NCBI GenBank assembly: GCA_947627125.1
Contig: CANQUY010000123.1
Location: forward strand, 1-5,082
Direction: 5' to 3'
DNA from: an uncultured Clostridia bacterium
GTDB lineage: Bacteria > Bacillota > Clostridia > Christensenellales > Borkfalkiaceae
DNA length: 5,082 nucleotides
A program made the position numbers and the translations under genes. Positions 1 through 2,337 of this stretch are shown piece by piece (position 1 is the first letter of the stretch; each line of letters begins with the position of its first letter). The notes below the pieces were generated by a model that was given only the letters and a program-made list of their open reading frames with translations, was not told where the DNA came from and ran no database searches.

Positions 1-6
1 CACTCG

Positions 7-104
7 TCCTCATCCCGAGGCGCAGCCGAGCGAATCTCGTAAACTTACGGACTTCCGTTCTTAAAGCGAGATTCTCTCGCCCCTTACGGGGCTCGGAATG
101 AGGA
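7..104. repeat. Long imperfect foldback (palindromic) intergenic repeat
   Basis: The two ends are near-perfect inverted repeats: TCCTCATCCCGAG at 7-19 pairs with CTCGGAATGAGGA at 92-104 with one mismatch. Further in, AATCTCG (33-39) pairs with CGAGATT (67-73). The centre holds another small palindrome, ACGGA-CT-TCCGT. Transcribed from either strand this would form a long hairpin. The left half is found again at 1881-1918 without the right half. It looks like a REP- or MITE-like non-coding element. No open reading frame in it looks like a gene. Confidence 0.7.
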
Positions 105-108
105 ACCA

Positions 109-178
109 GCCCCGCGTCATTCTGAGAAACGGACATAATACGAAGTCCGACGAATTGACCCGAAGAATCTCGCGGGGC
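109..178. repeat. Palindromic repeat, 'CCCCGCG-TC-ATTCT' family, copy 1
   Basis: The termini are perfectly complementary in two blocks: GCCCCGCG (109-116) with CGCGGGGC (171-178), and ATTCT (119-123) with AGAAT (164-168). They are separated by a matching 2-nt internal mismatch (TC/CT). Inside, CGGAC (130-134) can pair with GTCCG (145-149). The same architecture and outer sequences recur at 1982-2050, and a left part recurs at 1931-1972. The pairing is kept while the middle differs, which suggests a structured repeat family spread through intergenic regions. Confidence 0.75.
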
Positions 179-221
179 GTATACGGACTACTTAAGCGGA
201 CGTTGCCCACCCCCTTACCCC

Positions 222-270
222 CCTCCTCGGGAGGGGGCATGAAAGCATATAACCTCCTCGGGAGGGGGCA
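222..270. repeat. Two 18-bp hairpin-forming direct repeats
   Basis: CCTCCTCGGGAGGGGGCA occurs identically at 222-239 and 253-270. The first copy, with the C run before it, folds into an 8-bp stem (CCCCCTCC / GGAGGGGG) with a TCG loop. The second copy keeps only a shorter stem. The segment just before it (about 207-221) is C-rich. No coding role is visible. Confidence 0.65.
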
Positions 271-271
271 G

Positions 272-307
272 GACTGCGTTCCGCTCCCCTTCTCAGCATG
301 CCGCCGC
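272..307. repeat. Dispersed 36-bp repeat, copy 1
   Basis: This 36-bp segment, with core GCTCCCCTTCTCAGCAT, matches 2093-2128 at 31 of 36 positions without gaps and in the same orientation. It follows the foldback and the CCCCGCG-type repeat here, and its partner follows the related units on the other side of the malic enzyme gene. It therefore belongs to a composite repeat. Confidence 0.6.
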
Positions 308-336
308 TACGGGCTACAGGCTGCCGTTGGTCTAAT

Positions 337-410
337 GGGATCCTTCGCTACGCTCAGGATGAGCAGCGGGACTTCGTTCAAGGGGATCCTTCGCTGCGCT
401 CAGGATGAGC
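337..410. repeat. Two 28-bp repeats with ATCCT/AGGAT stems
   Basis: Copies at 337-364 and 383-410 differ by a single base (CTACG versus CTGCG) and are spaced 46 bp start to start. Each contains ATCCT followed 13 bp later by its complement AGGAT, so each can form a small hairpin. Such units, with ATCCTTCG followed by CTCAGGAT, are of a kind common in intergenic DNA of some Clostridia (recalled, not checked). The related unit with CCCTTCGAC and CAGGGTGAC occurs at 2191-2215. Confidence 0.65.
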
Positions 411-424
411 GCTCAAGGTCAGCA

Positions 425-459
425 TGAGCGGGGCGGGGCGTACCGCCCCGCCCCGCTCA
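425..459 (-). terminator. GC-rich hairpin overlapping the malic enzyme stop codon; possible terminator
   Basis: A perfect 16-bp inverted repeat (425-440 with 444-459) encloses a 3-nt loop at 441-443. The core arm is GCGGGGCGGGGCG. On the minus strand the TGA stop of the malic enzyme is the first three bases of the stem. No T tract follows it: the minus-strand sequence after the stem begins TGCTGACC. It therefore lacks a hallmark of a classic intrinsic terminator. It could still stop transcription, protect the 3' end of the mRNA, or be one more intergenic repeat reaching into the gene end. Confidence 0.5.
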
Positions 460-1626
460 CTTTCTCGCGACGCCTGTTTCCCGCGCGGCAAGAGAAACCG
501 CCGCCGCAACTGCCCTGTGCGCTTTCAGATCGTAAGCATAGGGCAAAATGTAGTCCCGTCCGAGTTCTTCTTCGGAAACGCACGAAGCAATGGCCTCGGC
601 GGCCGCGATCATCATCTCAAAGTTGATATCGCTCGCTCTGACGTCCAAGGCCCCGCGGAAGAGCCCCGGGAACACGAGCACGTTGTTGATCTGGTTGGGC
701 TGTTCGGAGGAGCCCGTTCCGACGACCGCCGCCCCCGCCTCCAAGGCATCCCCGCGGGAGATCTCGGGAACGGGGTTGGCGCAGGCGAACACGATCGCTT
801 GTTCCGCCATCGAATGCACCATCTCCTTCGTTACGCAGTTGGGCCCCGAAACGCCGATGAACACGTCCGCTCCCCTCATCGCATCGGCAAGAGCGCCGCA
901 AAGGCCCGTATGGTTGCTGATTTTTGCCATCTCCCGCTGGGCGTCGTTGAAGCAGGTTTCCCCGCCGAGAATTCCCTTACGGTCGCAGACGACAACGTCC
1001 CCCGCCCCCATTCTGAGCAGGAATTTCGCAATGGAGATCCCCGCCGCCCCCGCTCCGTTGACGACGGCACGGATATTCTTCATCTCCTTGCCGACGAGCT
1101 TTAAGGCATTGAGCAGGGCCGCCGAAACCACAATGGCAGTGCCATGCTGATCGTCGTGAAAGACGGGGATGTCGAGGACCTCTTTGAGCCTCCTCTCGAT
1201 CTCGAAACAGCGGGGCGCGGCAATGTCCTCGAGGTTGATTCCCCCGAAGGAGCCCGCAAGGAGCTCGATGGTCTTTACGATTTCGTCCGTATCCTTGGAA
1301 CGGATGCACAGGGGAATGGCGTCAACGTCGCCAAAGGCCTTAAAGAGAGCGCATTTGCCCTCCATGACGGGCATGCCCGCCTCGGGACCGATATCTCCGA
1401 GCCCCAAAATGGCGGTACCGTCGGTGATGACGGGGACGGTGTTCCACCGACGCGTGAGTTCAAAGCTCTTGTCGATATCCTTTTGAATGGCGAGGCAGGG
1501 CTCCGCGACCCCGGGGGTATAGGCGAGGGAAAGTTTCTCGCGGGTATCGACCTCGACGCGGGGAACGACTTCGATCTTCCCCCGCCATTCGGCATGTTTT
1601 TTGAGCGATTCTTCTCTGTAATTCAT
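457..1626 (-). CDS. Malic enzyme, NAD(P)-dependent (oxaloacetate-decarboxylating malate dehydrogenase)
   Basis: Cytosolic enzyme that oxidatively decarboxylates malate to pyruvate and CO2, making NADH or NADPH. The 389 residues match the short bacterial form, with no C-terminal phosphotransacetylase-like domain as in MaeB. The malic N domain (about 5-150) has YTPGVA with the expected catalytic Tyr36, GLGDIGPEAGMPVMEGK with Lys91, and NLEDIAAP with metal ligands Glu133/Asp134. HDDQHGTA (157-164) supplies Asp159. The Rossmann domain has GAGAAG (191-196), then ANPVPE (283-288) and PNQINNVLVFPG (310-321). Residues 306-309 read SSEQ where relatives usually have RSD(Y/F). The start at 1626 is chosen because AAAGGAG sits 6 nt upstream. 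An in-frame start at 1695 is rejected because its extra codons contain the promoter. Cofactor preference cannot be read with confidence. The family call is firm; it appears to be a single-gene transcription unit. Confidence 0.95.
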   Translation of the reverse strand: MNYREESLKKHAEWRGKIEVVPRVEVDTREKLSLAYTPGVAEPCLAIQKDIDKSFELTRRWNTVPVITDGTAILGLGDIGPEAGMPVMEGKCALFKAFGDVDAIPLCIRSKDTDEIVKTIELLAGSFGGINLEDIAAPRCFEIERRLKEVLDIPVFHDDQHGTAIVVSAALLNALKLVGKEMKNIRAVVNGAGAAGISIAKFLLRMGAGDVVVCDRKGILGGETCFNDAQREMAKISNHTGLCGALADAMRGADVFIGVSGPNCVTKEMVHSMAEQAIVFACANPVPEISRGDALEAGAAVVGTGSSEQPNQINNVLVFPGLFRGALDVRASDINFEMMIAAAEAIASCVSEEELGRDYILPYAYDLKAHRAVAAAVSLAARETGVARK

Positions 1627-1632
1627 TGCATA

Positions 1633-1639
1633 CTCCTTT
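1633..1639 (-). promoter_or_regulatory. Ribosome binding site of the malic enzyme gene
   Basis: The minus strand reads AAAGGAG, then 6 nt (TATGCA), then ATG at 1626-1624. This is a near-ideal Shine-Dalgarno sequence at normal spacing and fixes the start at 1626 rather than at the upstream in-frame ATG codons. Confidence 0.9.
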
Positions 1640-1645
1640 GCAAAC

Positions 1646-1674
1646 ATTATACCCGTTTTGTATGACAGCGTCAA
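1646..1674 (-). promoter_or_regulatory. Sigma-A/sigma-70 type promoter of the malic enzyme gene
   Basis: On the minus strand a -35 box TTGACG (1674-1669, 5 of 6 to consensus) is followed by a 17-bp spacer and a -10 box TATAAT (1651-1646, 6 of 6). The usual spacing puts transcription start near the A at 1639, which is also the first base of the ribosome binding site. The leader would be only about 13 nt, too short for a riboswitch or attenuator. Regulation, if any, would therefore act on the promoter itself. I see no clear operator. Confidence 0.88.
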
Positions 1675-1712
1675 GCGTTTCATTGATTCAGGCATTTCCC
1701 CCGAGCATTCTG

Positions 1713-1775
1713 AATCGCGTCATGGTGAGCTCCGTCGAACCATGACCTTATTTTTTGCTGCGGTGACCCTTCGAC
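1713..1775. repeat. Hairpin repeat 'GTCATGGTGAGC' family, copy 1
   Basis: AATCGCGTCATGGTGAGC (1713-1730) and GTCGAACCAT (1734-1743) recur at 2143-2160 and 2164-2173 with identical spacing. TGCGGTGACCCTTCGAC (1759-1775) recurs at 2184-2200. Within this copy GTCATGGT (1719-1726) and ACCATGAC (1739-1746) are perfect inverted repeats with a 12-nt loop. The T run between the blocks is longer here than in copy 2. Confidence 0.75.
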
Positions 1776-1834
1776 GTTGCTACTTCGCGCTACGCGCTCG
1801 TGCCGCGCTTAGTGCAATAAGAATGCGCGCGGGG

Positions 1835-1876
1835 CAGGGTGACGTGATTAGGAACGGCGGGGCAGGAGCACAGCCC
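1835..1876. repeat. Right part of the same repeat family, copy 1
   Basis: CAGGGTGACGT (1835-1845), followed by a GGCAGGAGCACAGCCC block ending at 1876, matches 2207-2247 (CAGGGTGACGT and GGACAGGAACACAGCCC) with scattered differences. In copy 2 this part follows CCCTTCGAC after only 6 nt. Here it follows after 59 nt (1776-1834), so this copy appears to be interrupted. Confidence 0.6.
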
Positions 1877-1880
1877 CGCA

Positions 1881-1918
1881 TCCTCATCCCGAAGCGTAGC
1901 GAGCGGATCTCGTAAACC
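1881..1918. repeat. Half copy of the foldback repeat at 7-104
   Basis: This matches the left arm at 7-45: both begin TCCTCATCCCGA and share ATCTCGTAAAC, with a few substitutions and one single-base gap. The right arm is missing, so this copy cannot form the full foldback. It is followed directly by a CCCCGCGTCATTCTGAG-type repeat, as is the full copy. Confidence 0.65.
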
Positions 1919-1930
1919 AACGGAAGCAGC

Positions 1931-1972
1931 CCCCGCGTCATTCTGAGAAACGGAGAAGGACGAAAGGACGGG
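1931..1972. repeat. Partial 'CCCCGCG-TC-ATTCT' repeat, tandem partner of 1983-2024
   Basis: The 42 bp here match 1983-2024 at 41 of 42 positions, offset by 52 bp, a recent-looking tandem duplication. This copy keeps the left arm (CCCCGCG, ATTCT) but lacks the complementary right arm, so it cannot form the terminal stem alone. Confidence 0.8.
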
Positions 1973-1981
1973 GAATAACCC

Positions 1982-2050
1982 GCCCCGCGTCATTCTGAGA
2001 AACGGAGAAGGACGAAAGAACGGGACTTGACCCGAAGAATCTCGCGGGGC
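1982..2050. repeat. Palindromic repeat, 'CCCCGCG-TC-ATTCT' family, copy 2
   Basis: GCCCCGCG (1982-1989) pairs with CGCGGGGC (2043-2050), and ATTCT (1992-1996) pairs with AGAAT (2036-2040), with the same TC/CT internal mismatch as copy 1 at 109-178. The outer stem extends two further pairs (CC at 1980-1981, GG at 2051-2052). Total length is almost the same as copy 1 (69 versus 70 bp) although much of the middle differs. Confidence 0.75.
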
Positions 2051-2092
2051 GGTGTTGAGAGTGCGGCGAGATGCTTCGGTACTGCTTTCGCA

Positions 2093-2128
2093 GACTTCGT
2101 TCTGCTCCCGTTCTCAGCATAACGCCGC
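2093..2128. repeat. Dispersed 36-bp repeat, copy 2
   Basis: Matches 272-307 at 31 of 36 positions without gaps, same orientation. It includes the shared string TTCTCAGCAT. As on the left side of the malic enzyme, it lies after the CCCCGCG-type palindrome. Confidence 0.6.
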
Positions 2129-2142
2129 ACCCCGTCATTCCC

Positions 2143-2247
2143 AATCGCGTCATGGTGAGCGCAGTCGAACCATCACCTTATTATGCGGTGACCCTTCGAC
2201 TACGCTCAGGGTGACGTAATTGAAACAGCGGGACAGGAACACAGCCC
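2143..2247. repeat. Hairpin repeat 'GTCATGGTGAGC' family, copy 2 (uninterrupted)
   Basis: This is the compact form of the repeat seen in pieces at 1713-1775 and 1835-1876. It runs from AATCGCGTCATGGTGAGC through GTCGAACCATCACC and GGTGACCCTTCGAC to CAGGGTGACGT and a final CACAGCCC. ACCCT and AGGGT (2191-2212) can form a small hairpin. GTCGAACCATCACC is also roughly complementary to GGTGACCCTTCGAC nearby. Confidence 0.7.
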
Positions 2248-2262
2248 TCGTCCATACCGCAC

Positions 2263-2290
2263 AAAAAAGAGAGGTCGCCCTCTCTTTTTT
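2263..2290 (-). terminator. Intrinsic terminator of the surface-protein gene, probably bidirectional
   Basis: AAAAAAGAGAGG (2263-2274) and CCTCTCTTTTTT (2279-2290) form a perfect 12-bp stem around a 4-nt loop. Read on the minus strand it gives a GAGAGG/CCTCTC core followed by six T, which is a good intrinsic terminator 47 bp past the stop codon of the 2338-5082 gene. The A/T symmetry means it could also work on the plus strand. It separates that gene from the malic enzyme promoter. Confidence 0.85.
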
Positions 2291-2337
2291 GCTGTGTGGA
2301 TATATTTTGGGTAAAAGGAGATTACCCGTCTGTGAGC

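Larger units (their letters stand above)
1..427. other. Gene-free repeat mosaic downstream of the malic enzyme gene
   Basis: I see no convincing gene in this stretch. The plus-strand open frame at 98-427 runs straight through four kinds of repeat, has no ribosome binding site that I can see, and gives a low-complexity product. The stretch is made of short palindromic and direct repeats listed separately. It is the downstream flank of the minus-strand malic enzyme gene. Confidence 0.7.
1675..2262. other. Gene-free repeat mosaic between the two genes
   Basis: This stretch lies upstream of the malic enzyme promoter and downstream of the surface-protein gene. I find no credible gene. The short open frames here run through repeats; two minus-strand frames even share the peptide PVLSSFSVSQNDAG because they cross two copies of the same repeat. 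The contents are the repeat units listed separately. Confidence 0.7.

Noticed and set aside
98..427. Small plus-strand gene of 109 residues
   Set aside because: It crosses several unrelated palindromic repeats, has no visible ribosome binding site, and reads as low-complexity translation of repeats.
424..1150. Long plus-strand open frames (424-1104 and 590-1150) opposite the malic enzyme
   Set aside because: They are antisense shadows of a GC-rich gene with a full set of family motifs on the minus strand. No ribosome binding site or recognisable protein pattern is seen.
1663..1673. TGAC-GCT-GTCA inverted repeat overlapping the -35 box as an operator
   Set aside because: The arms are only 4 bp, which is expected by chance, and no known operator consensus is matched.
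1627..1695. N-terminal extension of the malic enzyme starting at 1695
   Set aside because: The 23 extra residues are unlike the family N-terminus. Their codons contain the -35 and -10 boxes, and the start at 1626 has the ideal ribosome binding site.
1931..2050. Possible CRISPR array
   Set aside because: Only two adjacent copies, with almost no spacer between them, partial copies elsewhere and no cas gene. The pattern fits dispersed palindromic repeats.
1658..2153. Small open frames in the intergenic region (1658-1915 plus, 1790-1993 minus, 1938-2153 minus)
   Set aside because: They follow the repeat units; the shared peptide in the two minus frames comes from the duplicated 42-bp repeat, not from homologous genes.
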